A stretch of DNA of 64,000 bases from Sphingomonas crusticola (GTDB taxonomy: Bacteria; Pseudomonadota; Alphaproteobacteria; Sphingomonadales; Sphingomonadaceae). Shown piece by piece: positions 43,454 through 55,400 of the stretch (position 1 is its first letter; every line of letters starts with the position of its first letter). Under the pieces are notes generated by a model. That model saw nothing but the letters and a program-made list of their open reading frames with translations, had not been told where the DNA came from and ran no database searches. The position numbers and the translations under genes are program-made. The stretch is from assembly GCF_003391115.1 (NCBI RefSeq), contig NZ_QTJP01000001.1, positions 1,674,001-1,738,000 of the forward strand. The letters are read 5' to 3'.

Positions 43454-46400
43454 TCACCTGCCACCGCTGGATCCTGCGCGGAACGACTGGCCCGCCGCGG
43501 CACGACACAGATTGCTCTTGGAGCATATTTCCTCGCCCGGGCCTTCCGGCGTCTCCAGCAGGATGCCTGACGCAGGATCGGCATCGACAAGGACGCCCCC
43601 TTGAGGGTTCGGCCGGTTGCCCATGCTGAATGCGTCGCGAGCGAGCGCGCTGCCGACCAGTGCGGTTGCCGGTAACGCCGGCTGGATTTCCACCAGCAGC
43701 ATGTTGCCGACATAGCTGACCCGATAATTGGACGATGCGGCGAGCGTGCCCTGGCTGATGGCGTAGGAACCGGGGACGCTTTGGAGGGTCGCGTCGGTCG
43801 CGAGGCTGCCGCTCAGCAGGTCGCCATTGACCAGGCCTGCCCCGCCGATCGCGTAGGTCAGCGAAGGATTGGGTAGGCCCGCGCGGCGGCTGAGTGTGTC
43901 GGCGGTGATGGTCAACGGGCGCGGAGTGACTGTCAGCCCTCCGGTGCGGGTGGCGTAGGTGATGCGGTAATTGGCAAGGCCGGTGCCGGTCGCCGCCGCG
44001 CTCGCCAGATCGTAGCTGCCGACATTGCTTGCGGCCGTGGCGGGCGTGATAAGCGCAACCTCACGGATCGTGTCGCCGTTGACGAGATTGTCGCCGCTGG
44101 CGCTGCCGCTCGCCGGATTGGCATTGCCATAGGTGCGGCTGATGGCGTCGGCGGTCACGGTCAGCGCCCGCGGGGTGACCGTCAGGTCCGCGCCGGTGAA
44201 GGTGAGGCTGTAATTGGCGTTGGCCGCCAGGTTGCCTTGCGTGATCGTGTAAGTGCCGACGCCGCTGGCTGTGGTCCCGCTCGTGGCCAGCAGGCCCGAC
44301 AATGTATCGCCATTGACGAGGCCACGCCCGCCGACCGCATAGGTGAGTGCGGGGTTGGCGTCGCCGTAGATGCGGCTCAGCCGATCAGCCGTGACGGTCA
44401 ATTCGCGCGGGGTGACCACCAGATTGGCGCCGCTGTAGGCGAGACTGTAATTCGCTCCGCCCGAAAGGCTGCCCTGGCCGATCGCATAGCTGCCGACGCC
44501 ACTTGTCACCCTGGCGTCGGTGGCAAGCAGGCCGGAGAGCGTGTCGCCGTTGACGAGCCCCAAGCCGCCGACCGCGTAGGTCAGCGCAGGATTGGTATCG
44601 CCGTAGGTACGGCTCAACGGCGTGGCCGTCACGGTCAGCGCGCGGGGGGTGACGAGCAGGTTGGCGCCGGTGAAGGCGACATTGTAATTCGCGCCACCGG
44701 AGAGACTTCCTTGCGTGATCGCATAATCGCCGATGCCGCTCGTGATGCCGGCGTTGGTGGCCAGCAGGCCCGAGAGCCTGTCGCCATTCATCAAGCCCGA
44801 TCCGCCGACCGTGTAGGTGAGCGCAGGATTGGCGTCCCCATAGATGCGGCTCAGCGGCGTGGCCGCCACGATCACGGCGCGCGGCGTGACCGACAGGTTG
44901 GCGCCGATGAAAGCCAGGCTGTAGTTCGACGACGCCGCGAGATTACCCTGCGTAATGGCATAGTCGCCGACATTACTGACCACGCTTGCCGTGGTGGCGA
45001 GCAGGCCGGACAGCGTATCGCCATTAACCAGGCCCGATCCGCCGATCGTGTAAGTGAGCGCGGGATTGGCATCGCCATAGATGCGGTTGAGCGGGTTCGC
45101 TGCCACCGATATCGGCCGCGCGCTAACGGTGAGGCCGCCCGCGCGTGTCGCATAGCTGATCGTGTAATTGCTGAGGCCCGTACCGGTCGCCGCCGAGCCC
45201 GTCAGATCATAGTTACCGACATTGCTGAGCGTCGTCGCCGGCGTCGTCAGCGCAACCGCGGCGATCGTATCGCCATTGACGAGATTGTCTCCGGTCGCGG
45301 TGCCGATGACCGGGTTGGCATCGCCGTAGATGCGGCTGAGCGCATCGGCCGTCACCGTCAGCGTGCGCGGCGTGACTGCCAGCGTCGCGCCGGTGAACGC
45401 GAGGCTGTAGTTCGGGGTCGCAGCGAGGCTGCCCTGGCCGATCGCATAATTCCCTATCGTGCTGGTCAATGCTGCGGTCGTCGCCAACGCGCCCGACAAC
45501 GTATCGCCGTTGACCAGGCCCGATCCGCCGACGGCATAGGTCAGGGAGGGATTTGCGTCGCCATAAACGCGGCTCAATGCATCGGCCGTCACGGTCAACG
45601 CACGCGGGGTGACCGACAGGTTGGCGCCGGTGAAGCTGAGGCTGTAATTGGTGCTTGCCGCGAGCGAGCCCTGGGTGATGGCATAGCTGCCGACGCCGCT
45701 GGTGAGCGCCGCCAGCGTCGCGAGCGTGCCGCTGAGCGTGTCGCCATTGGCCAGGCCGGAGCCGTGGATGGCATAGGTCAAAGCGGGGTTGGGATTGCCG
45801 TAGATGCGGCTGAGCGCATCGGCCTCGACGCTGATCGGGCGCGGCGTGATGGTGAGCCCGTTGGCGCGCGTGGCGTAACTGATCGTGTAATTGGCAAGGC
45901 CGGTGCCAGTCGCTCCCGAACCGGTCAGATCATAGCCGCCGACATTGCTGGTGACCGTCGCCGGCGTTGCGAGCGCGACCGAGGCAACCGTGTCGCCGTT
46001 GACGAGATTGTCGCCGGTGGCGGTGCCGGTCGCTGGATTGGCATTGCCGTAGATGCGGCTGAGCGCGTCGGCAGTTACGGTCAAGGCACGCGGCGTGACC
46101 GATAGATTCGCGCCGGTGAAAGCAAGGCTGTAATTGGAGCTCGCCGCGAGGCTGCCCTGACCGATCGCATAGGTGCCGACATTGCTGGTCGGTGTCGCGG
46201 CGGTAGCCAGCAGGCCCGATAATGTATCGCCGTTTACCAGCCCGGACCCACCGATTGTGTAGGTCAGTCCGGGATTGGCATCGCCGTAGATGCGGCTGAG
46301 CGGATCGGCGGCGACGGTGATCGGGCGCACCGTCACGGTCAGGCCATTGGCGCGGGTTGCATAGCTGATCGTGTAATTGCCAAGGCCCGTGCCGGTCGCG

Positions 46401-49400
46401 GCCGAGCCGGTGAGATCATAGCTGCCGACATTGCTGCTCACCGTCGCAGGCGTCGTCAGCGCTACTGATGTGATCGTGTCGCCATTGACCAGGTTGTCAC
46501 CGCTCGCGGTGCCACTCGCCGGATTGGCGTTTCCATAGATTCGGCTGAGTGCGTCGGCTGTCACCGTCAGCGCGCGGGGCGTGACCGAAAGGTCGGCGCC
46601 GATAAAGGACAAGCTGTAATTGGCGCTGGCGGCAAGGCTGCCCTGGCCGATCGCATAGGTTCCGATACCACTGGCGACGCCGGCATTGGTGGCAAGTAGG
46701 CCGGACAGCGTGTCGCCGTTGACCAACCCCGATCCACCGACCGCATAGGTCAGCGTGGGATTGGCATCGCCATAGATGCGGCTGAGCGCATTGGCTGCGA
46801 TCGTGATCGGCCGCGCCGTGACCGTGAGCCCGTTGGCGCGCGTCGCATAGCTGATCGTGTAATTGCCGAGGCCGGTACCGGCCGCGGCCGAGCCGGTCAG
46901 GTCATAGCTGCCGACATTGCTGATGGTCGTCGCCGGCGTCGCAAGCGCCACCGACGTGATCGTGTCGCCGTTGACGAGATTGTCTCCGGTCGCACTGCCG
47001 CTGACTGGGTTGGCATTGCCATAGACGCGGCTGAGCGCATCCGCGGTCACCGTCAGCGCGCGCGGTGTGACCGAGAGATTCGCCCCGGTGAAGGCGAGGC
47101 TGTAATTGGTGCTCGCACCCAGATTGCCCTGGGTGATGGCATAATTGCCGATCCCGCTGGCGGCGGCGGCAGCGGTGGCCAGCCCGCCGCTCAAGGTGTC
47201 GCCATTGACCAGGCCCAGCCCCCCGACGGTGTAGGTCAGGCCGGGATTGGCGTTGCCATAGACGCGACTGAGCGGGTTGGCAGCGACCGTGATCGCGCGC
47301 GGGGTGATGGTCAGCCCGTTGCTGCGGGTCGCATAGCTGATCGTGTAATTGCCGAGACCGGTGCCGGTCGCGGCAGAGCCGGTCAGGTCGTAATTGCCGA
47401 CATTAGCGGCGGCGGTGGCCGGAGTGTTCAGGGCGACCGAGATAATCGTATCGCCATTGACGAGATTGTCGCCGGCCGCGGTGCCGGTGGCGGGGTTTGC
47501 GTCGCCGTAGATCCGACTGAGCGCGTCCGCGGTGACGGTCAGCGCACGCGGGGTGACGGAGAGGTTGGCGCCGGTGAAGCTGAGACTGTAATTGGTGCTT
47601 GCCGCAAGCGAGCCCTGGGTGATGGCATAGCTGCCCACGCCGCTGGTGAGCGCGGCGAGCGTCGCGAGCGTGCCGCTGAGCGTGTCGCCATTGGCCAGGC
47701 CGGAGCCGTGGATGGCATAGGTCAAAGCGGGGTTGGGATTGCCGTAGATGCGGCTGAGCGCATCGGCCTCGACGCTGATCGGGCGCGGCGTGATGCTAAG
47801 TCCGTTGGCGCGTGTCGCATAGCTGATCGTGTAATTGCCAAGGCCGGTGCCGGTCGCCCCGGAGCCGGTCAGGTCATAGCCGCCGACATTGCTGGTCACC
47901 GTCGCAGGCGTCGCCAGCGCTACCGATGTGATCGTGTCGCCGTTGACCAGATTGTCGCCCGTGGCCGTTCCGCTTGCCGGGTTGGCATCGCCATAAATGC
48001 GGCTGGCGGCATCCGCCGTCACCGTCAGCGCACGCGGCGTGACGGTCAGACCGTTGGCGCGCGTTGCATAGCTGATCGCATAATTGGTGAGGCCCGTGCC
48101 AGTCGCGGCCGAACCGGTGAGGTCGTAGCTGCCGACATTGCTGGAGGCGGTCGCCGACGACGTGAGCGTGACGCCGGCGAGCGTATCGCCATTGACGAGA
48201 TTGTCGCCCGTGGCGGTGCCGGTGGCGGGATTGGCGTTACCGTAGATGCGGCTGGCGGCATCCGCCGTCACCGTCAGCGCTCGCGGCGTGACGCTCAACC
48301 CGCTGGTGCGCGTCGCATAGTTGATTGTATAATTGGTGAGCCCCGTACCGGTGGCCGCGGAGGCGATCAGATCATAGCTGCCGACGTTGCTGGCGGCGGT
48401 TGCCGGCGTGGTTAGCACGACCGCTGTGATCGCGTCGCCATTGACGAGATTATCACCCGTGGCCGTTCCGCTTGCCGGGTTGGCATTGCCATAGATGCGG
48501 CTGGCGGCATCCGCCGTCACCGTCAAGGCGCGGGGTGTCACCGTCAGCCCGTTGGTACGCGTCGCATAATTGATCGCGTAATTCGTAAGGCCGGTGCCGG
48601 TGGCGCCCGAGCCCATCAGGTCATAGCTGCCAACGTTGCTCGCCGCCGTTGCCGATGTTGCGAGGGTGACGCCGCTGATCGTATCGCCATTGACGAGATT
48701 GTCGCCTGTGGCAGCCCCGATGATTGGGTTGGCATCGCCATAAACGCGGCTCGCCGCATTCGCGGTTACCGTCAGCGCGCGCGGCGTGATCGTCAGAGTA
48801 TTGCCGGTGAAGGTGAGGCTGTAATTGGTGCCGGCCGCAAGCGACCCCTGCGTGATCGCGTAATTGCCGATGCTGCTCGTCAATGCTGCCGTTGTCGCGA
48901 GCGCGCCGGACAGGGTGTCGCCGTTGACGAGGCCGGATCCTCCGAGCGTGTAGCCCAGCGTCGGATTGGCGTCGCCATAAGTGCGCGTCGCCGCACCGGC
49001 CAACACCTGGATCGGCCGGGCAGTGATGGTGAGGCCGCCTGCCCTCGTCGCATAGGTGATCGTATAGTTTGACAAGCCAGTGCCGGTCGCCGCGGAGCCG
49101 GTCAGGTTGTAGCTCCCGACATTGCTCACCACCGTGGCCGGCGTCGCCAATGTTACCGACGTGATGCTGTCGCCCGCCACCAGATCGTCGCCGGCGGCAG
49201 TGCCGCTGGTCGGATTGGCATCGCCATAGATGCGGCTGAGCGCATCTGCCGTCACCGTCAGCGCGCGCGGCGTGATCGTCAGCGTGGCGGTGGTCGGCAA
49301 TTGATAGTTGGAAATCGAGCCGCCGCTGATCGCCCAGTCGAGGTTCGACAAGGCACTGCCGCCATATGTGCCGACATTGCCGGAGCTCGTCGCGCCGCTT

Positions 49401-52400
49401 CCCGCGTTGAGCGTGATGACCTGCCCGTTGACGCCGCCCGCGACCGCCATCTGGCCGGCGGTGAAGGTGGTGGCGCCGTTATAGATGCGGGTGCCGCTGA
49501 CGGTCAGTGGCGCGGTAGTGACAGTCAGCGCGGTCGCATTGGCGGCCGCCTGTTCAAACACATAATTGGTTGCGGCAAGGCCGCCGCCGGTAATGGCATA
49601 ATCGCCGACATTGCTGAGCAGGTTCGCCGTGCTGCCCCACGTCAGCGTGCCGGTGGTCGCCGTCGCCAGCGTCTCGCCATTGGCGAAGCCGGTCACGGTG
49701 CCGCCGAATGCGGGATTCACCGCGCCATAAGTGCGGCTGGCGGCGTCGGCCGTGTAGGTCAACGTCGCCCGATTGATCGTCAGCGCGCTCGAGTTTCCCG
49801 CCGCCTGAACGAAGCTGTAATTGCCGTTATTGGCGGCCAGCCCGCCGCCCGTGACCGCATAGCTTCCGACGCTGCTGGTGGCCGCGGCCGTGCTCGTCCA
49901 TCCCAGCGTGCCGGTGGTCGCCGTCGCCAGCGTCTCCCCGTTCACGAAGCCACTGACCGAGCCGCTCAGCGACGGATTGGCCGCGCCATAGACGCGGTTC
50001 ACGGCATCCGCCGTATAGGTCAGCGTGGCCGGGGTGATGGCGAGCGCGGTCGCGTTGCCCGCCGCTTGGGCGAAGACGTAGTTGCCGTTGTTCGCGGTCA
50101 GGCCGACGCCGTTGATCGCGTAGCTTCCCACGTTGCTGGTGGCGCCGGCAGCGCTGGTCCAGGCAAGCGTGCCGGAGGTCGCCGTCGCCTGCGTCTCGCC
50201 CGCCGCAAAGCCGGTGAGCGTCCCGCCGAAGCCCGGATTGGCGGCGCCATAGGTCCGGCTGGCGCTATCGGAGGTATAGGTGAGCGTCGCGGGATTGATG
50301 GTTAGCGTGCCTGTCGCGGGCAGCTGATAGTTTGAGGCAAGGCCAGGACCGCCGCTGACCCCGAGGGTCAACCCCGACAAGGTGCTGCCGGCATAGCTGC
50401 CGACATTGGCCGAGCCCGCAGCACCGCTTCCGGCGGTGAGCGACAATAGCTCACCGTTGACGCCACCGCTCAGGACCAGCTGGCCGGCGGTGAAGTTGCC
50501 GCCGGCATCATAGGTCTTGCTGCCGGTGATGGTGACCGGCGCGGGCGTGATCGCGAGATTGACGCTCGGCGCCAGCGAATAATTGTGAAGATCTGCATTG
50601 CCGCCCTGGATGGCGACGACGATCGAGCCTAACGCCAGCGGGCCGCTGCCATTGGCGATGATCTGGCTGCCGTCGTTCGAATAGGCCCATGCCATGGAGC
50701 CGGCGTAGCTGCCGGCATTTGCGGACCAGGTCGTCATTCCCCCGTTAATGACCGTTACCGTCTCGCCATTGACGGGCCCGCTGAACGACAATTGCGCGGC
50801 GGTTAGGTCGCTTCCGCCATTATAGGTGCGGCTGCCGGTGAGCACCAATGCCGCCGGAGTGACCGACAGGCTGGTCGCGTTGGCAGCAGCCTGGCTGAAG
50901 ACATAATTGGTCGAGGTAAGGCCGCTGCCGTTGATGGCATAGGAACCGACGTTGCTGGAGGTGATGGCGGGGCTGGTCCAGGCCAGCGAGCCACCCAAAT
51001 CAGCCAGGCTTTGCCCGTTCTTGAACCCGGTCACGGTGCCGGTGAAGGTCGGATTGGCGGCGCCATAGGTGCGCGTCGCGCCGTTCGCGGTGTAGGTCAG
51101 CGTCGCCGGATTGACGGTGAGGACGCCATTATTGCTGTAGCTGATCGTATAATTTGAAAGGCCCGTGCCGGTGGCATTGCCCGTGATCGCATAAGTTCCG
51201 ACATTAGCGGCCGCCGGGGCGCCGAGGCTGGCGAGCGTCACTGCGCCGACAGTGTCGCCGTTCACGAGTTGGCCGAGGCCGGTGGTGAAGCTGCCGGTGC
51301 CGAGCGTCAGCGCATCGCCATATGTTTTCGATTGGTTGCCGGCCGTTGTAGTGATGGTGAGCGCGCGCGGCGTAACGGTGGCTGTGCCGGGAATATAGAC
51401 ATAGCGATAGTTGCGGCCGCTCGTGCTGCTAACGAGCGCGCCCGAAGCGGTGACGGAATAGGTGCCGACCGCGCTCGCCGAGCTCACCCCGCTGATCGTG
51501 GCGAGCGTTGCGAGAGTATCGCCGGTATGCAGGCCCTTGTAGATAGCGGTCGGGGTGGTGCCATAGACGAAGGTTCCGCCGGCATTGACCGCGAGCACGT
51601 TCGACGTGGCGAACAGCTCGGGATAATAGCCGCCGCCCGGCGGAGCCCAGGTGTCGGTGAAGTCGATCCCAGCGAAATTTGTGCGATAGTTCGCGCCGTC
51701 CTGCATCTGCGCCGTCGTCAGGCCGGTCGCGAAAACCACGCCGAAGTCTCCGACGAGATTGCCGACGGGCTCGGAGCGACCGCTCGTCTCCTTGTTCCAA
51801 TAACTGGCGGTGATGGGCGCGGGCCATCCGAACATGGGATCGAATTGTTCCTGGCCTACCAGTCCGCCGACGAATCGCGTGCCGGTCGGCGTGCCGGTGG
51901 AGAAGGATTGATCGATACCGCCGGAGGGCATGATGCCGACCAAGCCTCCGGCGTCGGTTCCGGCGGAGACGTTGCCGGTCGCGTAGGTCTTGCTGATCGC
52001 TCCGCTATTGTAGCCGATCAGCCCGCCGGCGCTGCCGGTGCTGGCCGTGACGCTGCCGCTCGCATGGGATTGGCTGATGCCGGCGCCGTTCTGGCCGACC
52101 AGACCGCCGACCTGGTCGGTGCCTGTTACGACGCCGGTCGCATAGGACCGGGCGATGCTTCCCTGCGCATCGCCGATCAGGCCACCGGTATAATTTTTAC
52201 CGGTGACCGAGCCCGTCGCGTAACTGTCGCTGACTGCGGCGCCGGATTGTATGCTCTCGCCAACCAGCCCGCCGACATGATCGCCCGTCGCCGTGACATC
52301 GCCGGTCGCATAGGAGTTGCTGATCGCGGAATACCAACTCAGCCCGATCAAGCCGCCAACATAGCTGCCTCCGCTGACGTCGCCGGTTGCATAGGCGTCG

Positions 52401-55400
52401 CTAACGGCAGCATAATTTTGACCGATCAGTCCGCCGGCATATTGTCCGCCGGATACCGCTCCGGTCGCGTAGACATTGCTGATCAGCCCGCCGCTGGAAT
52501 TAAAGCCGAGCAATCCCCCGGCCGACGAAGGGGCACTTACATTGCCGGTCGCGAAGGACCCGGTGATGGTCCCGCCTGATTTCCAGCCGACCAGGCCGCC
52601 GACGCTCCAATTGCCGCTCGCCACGGCATTGCTGTGCGAATTGGTTATGCTCCCGCCACCCTGCTCGCCGACGAGCCCCCCGATCTCCTGACGGCCGCTA
52701 ACCTGGCCGGTGCTGAACGAAGACGATATTTGTCCGCTGCTCGCCCCCGCCAGCACGCCGATGCGGTCACTGGCGCCGGTTATCGTCGCATTGACCACAC
52801 CGAGGTTGGCGATCCTCCCACTTCCGCCAAGCGACCCAATGAGGCCCAGGTTACCAAGATCCGAACGGTTGATCGTCAAGCCCGAGATGACGTGATTGGC
52901 GCCGTCCAAACTGCCGCCAAACGTCCCAAGCGAGAAGCCGGGCGGATCCAGTCCGATCGGGATGAAGCCGCCCGCGCCGTAGATGTCGGCGGAGCCTGCG
53001 CTGCCGGCGGTTCCGCTCGCGTCGATATCCGCGGCCAGGACATAGCTGCCGGAAAGATTGGTGGATATCAGCTGGAGCTGATGAAGATTGGAGATCGGGA
53101 TGACGCCGTTGACCGGCACTGCCGCTTCCGACCGGAGGATCGGCCGCATGTCGCCGCTCTGAAACCAGACGTTGGTGAAGTCGAGCCCGGCGTAATTGGT
53201 ACGATCGCGCGCCTGAGCGCTGGTGAGGCCGGTACTTCCAGCGGTGCTGCCGCTGCCCGAGACATAGCCGGCGGCGGACGACTTACCGCTTGTCTGCGTA
53301 TCCCAGAAAACGGCGATAAGGGTCCCTCCCTCAGCCCCGCCGATCAATCCACCGCTATTGGAGACGTTCGCAACGGCGCCGGTCGAATAGGCGTGGGCGA
53401 TGGTGCCGGCGTTCAGTCCAATCGCGCCGCCGATCGTATTCGTGCCCGAAACGGATGCGGTGGAATAGGCATAGACGATGCTGCCGCCATTATTGATGCC
53501 GACCAGACCGCCCACATGGGTCGTGCCGGTCACCGAACCGCTGACGTACGAATAACTGACATTGCCGAAGCTGGAGCCGACAAGCCCTCCGGTGTTCGGT
53601 CCACCCGAGATGTTCGCATTGGTAAGGCCGACCCGCCTTACGTTGGCATTGGCATAGAGCCTGGCGATCAGCCCTGTGGCAGCAGCAGCCGAATTGCTGA
53701 TGGTAAGGTCTGAGATGACGTGCCCGGCGCCGTCGAAGTTACCCTGAAATGACTGGCTATGACCAATGGGGACGAATCCCGCGCCCGAGTTCCAGCTCCC
53801 TGTTCCATGTGCATTGATGTCATTGGCCAGAATAACATTGGCGGTGGGCAGCGTGTCCACGCCCTGAAGGCCGTAGACGTCCGTAATTTGGTAAGGATTG
53901 CCGCCGGTGCCATTGCCTGCTGCCGCGCGCACAAAGGTGCCGCCGGCGAGCCTGAAATCGCTGGCCGCGAACGAGGGCAGGGTCGAACCGATCTGACTCC
54001 AATTGCCCGAGTTGAGCGTGAACCGCGCGACCGACACCGTGTCTAAAGTGTTGATGTTGCCGCCGGCGGCGAGGGTCAGCCCGCCGGACGGGGCGGTGAT
54101 GCTGTTGAGCAGTGCGATGGTGCCGGCGGCGTTGAGCGTGAGCGTGCCGCTGCTGCCCCAGGAGAGTGCCGCATTGACGGTGATGTTGCCTGCTTGGCTG
54201 CCGGAAGACCCGGTCGAGACGGTGACGTCGGCAGTGGCGAGCGCGTTGGTAAGCGTGGAGGCGTTGATGACGCTGTCGTTGCCGGTGGCGGTGAAACCCG
54301 TCTGGTTGCTGTCGGCGCCGCTCGATATCCTGACATTATAGGGATCGAGCAGCAGCGTGCCGAAGCGCGCGCCGCGCAGATCGGCGGTGCCGGTGAAGCC
54401 GAGCAGTCCCTTGGAAGAAACCTCGGCCTCGCCGCCGTCGCCGCTCCCGGCGCCGCGTGCGCTGATCGCGCCGGCGAAGCCGGTCCTCCCATCCGACCAT
54501 AAAACCACGTCGCCGCCTTTGCCCTGGACGGTGGCGTCGGCGTTGATGGTCGTTGCCGCGTCGACGCGGAGCGTATCGGCATGGACGAGCGTGCCGCCGC
54601 CCTGGCGGTCGCCGCCTATGCGCACCGTGCCCCCGCCGGCTGCGCCCGAGACGTCGATGCTGGCGCCGGCGAGCGTGATGTCGCCGCCGGTCAGCGTGAC
54701 CGCGCCGTTGCGGCCCTCCACCCCCTTGGCCTCGATCGCACCCGAAAGGTTGACGATCGCGCGTGCCGCATCGCGCGCCTGGCCGGCGGTCAGAAGCACG
54801 CTGCCGCCTTCGGCGGCAATGCGGCCGGACATGTTCACGCCGTCCTCGGTCTGCGTCGCCGGCAGCGCCACCTGGAGAAAGCCGTCGCCCTCGAGATCGA
54901 GCGTGGCGCGCATGCCCGAGGCGAGCGTAACCTTGCCGAGCGGTGCGACGATCAGGCCGGCATTGTCGACCTTGCCGCCGATCAGCGCGGCATAACCGCC
55001 CTTGACGATGCTGATCGTGCCATGGTTGGCGACATGGCCGCCATTGCCCGTGACGACGATCTCGCCGCCGTCCATGAAGGCCTTGTCCGAGAGATCGAGC
55101 GTCGACGCGACGAATCCGGCGGCATTCACGCTGCCCGACTTGCTGATGAGGATGCCATTGGGGTTGACGAGATAGACCTGGCCGTTGGCGCTGAGCTGGC
55201 CGGCGATGGTCGATGTGGCGCTGCCGGTGACGCGGTTGAGCAGCGCCGCGTTGGCGCCCGGCTGGAGGATGTCGACGCGATTGCCTGCCGCGATCGAGAA
55301 ATCCTGCCAGTTGATCACCGCGCGGTTGCTCGTCTGGGTGATCGTCATCGCATTGCCTGCACCCGCGATGCTGGCCTGACCGGCGGCGACCTGGCCGCCC

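Noticed and set aside
44237..46105. 622-residue open frame on the plus strand opposite tpsA, and similar ones at 47708, 49301, 51269 and 52634
   Set aside because: They are repeat-driven shadows: the 486-base dimer keeps the antisense frame free of stops. No ribosome sites, and the composition is Arg/Ala/Gly-rich without domain signs.
43682..51590. CRISPR-like or satellite array
   Set aside because: The repeats are translated protein domains of 237-249 bases in one long open frame, with no short direct repeats or unique spacers.
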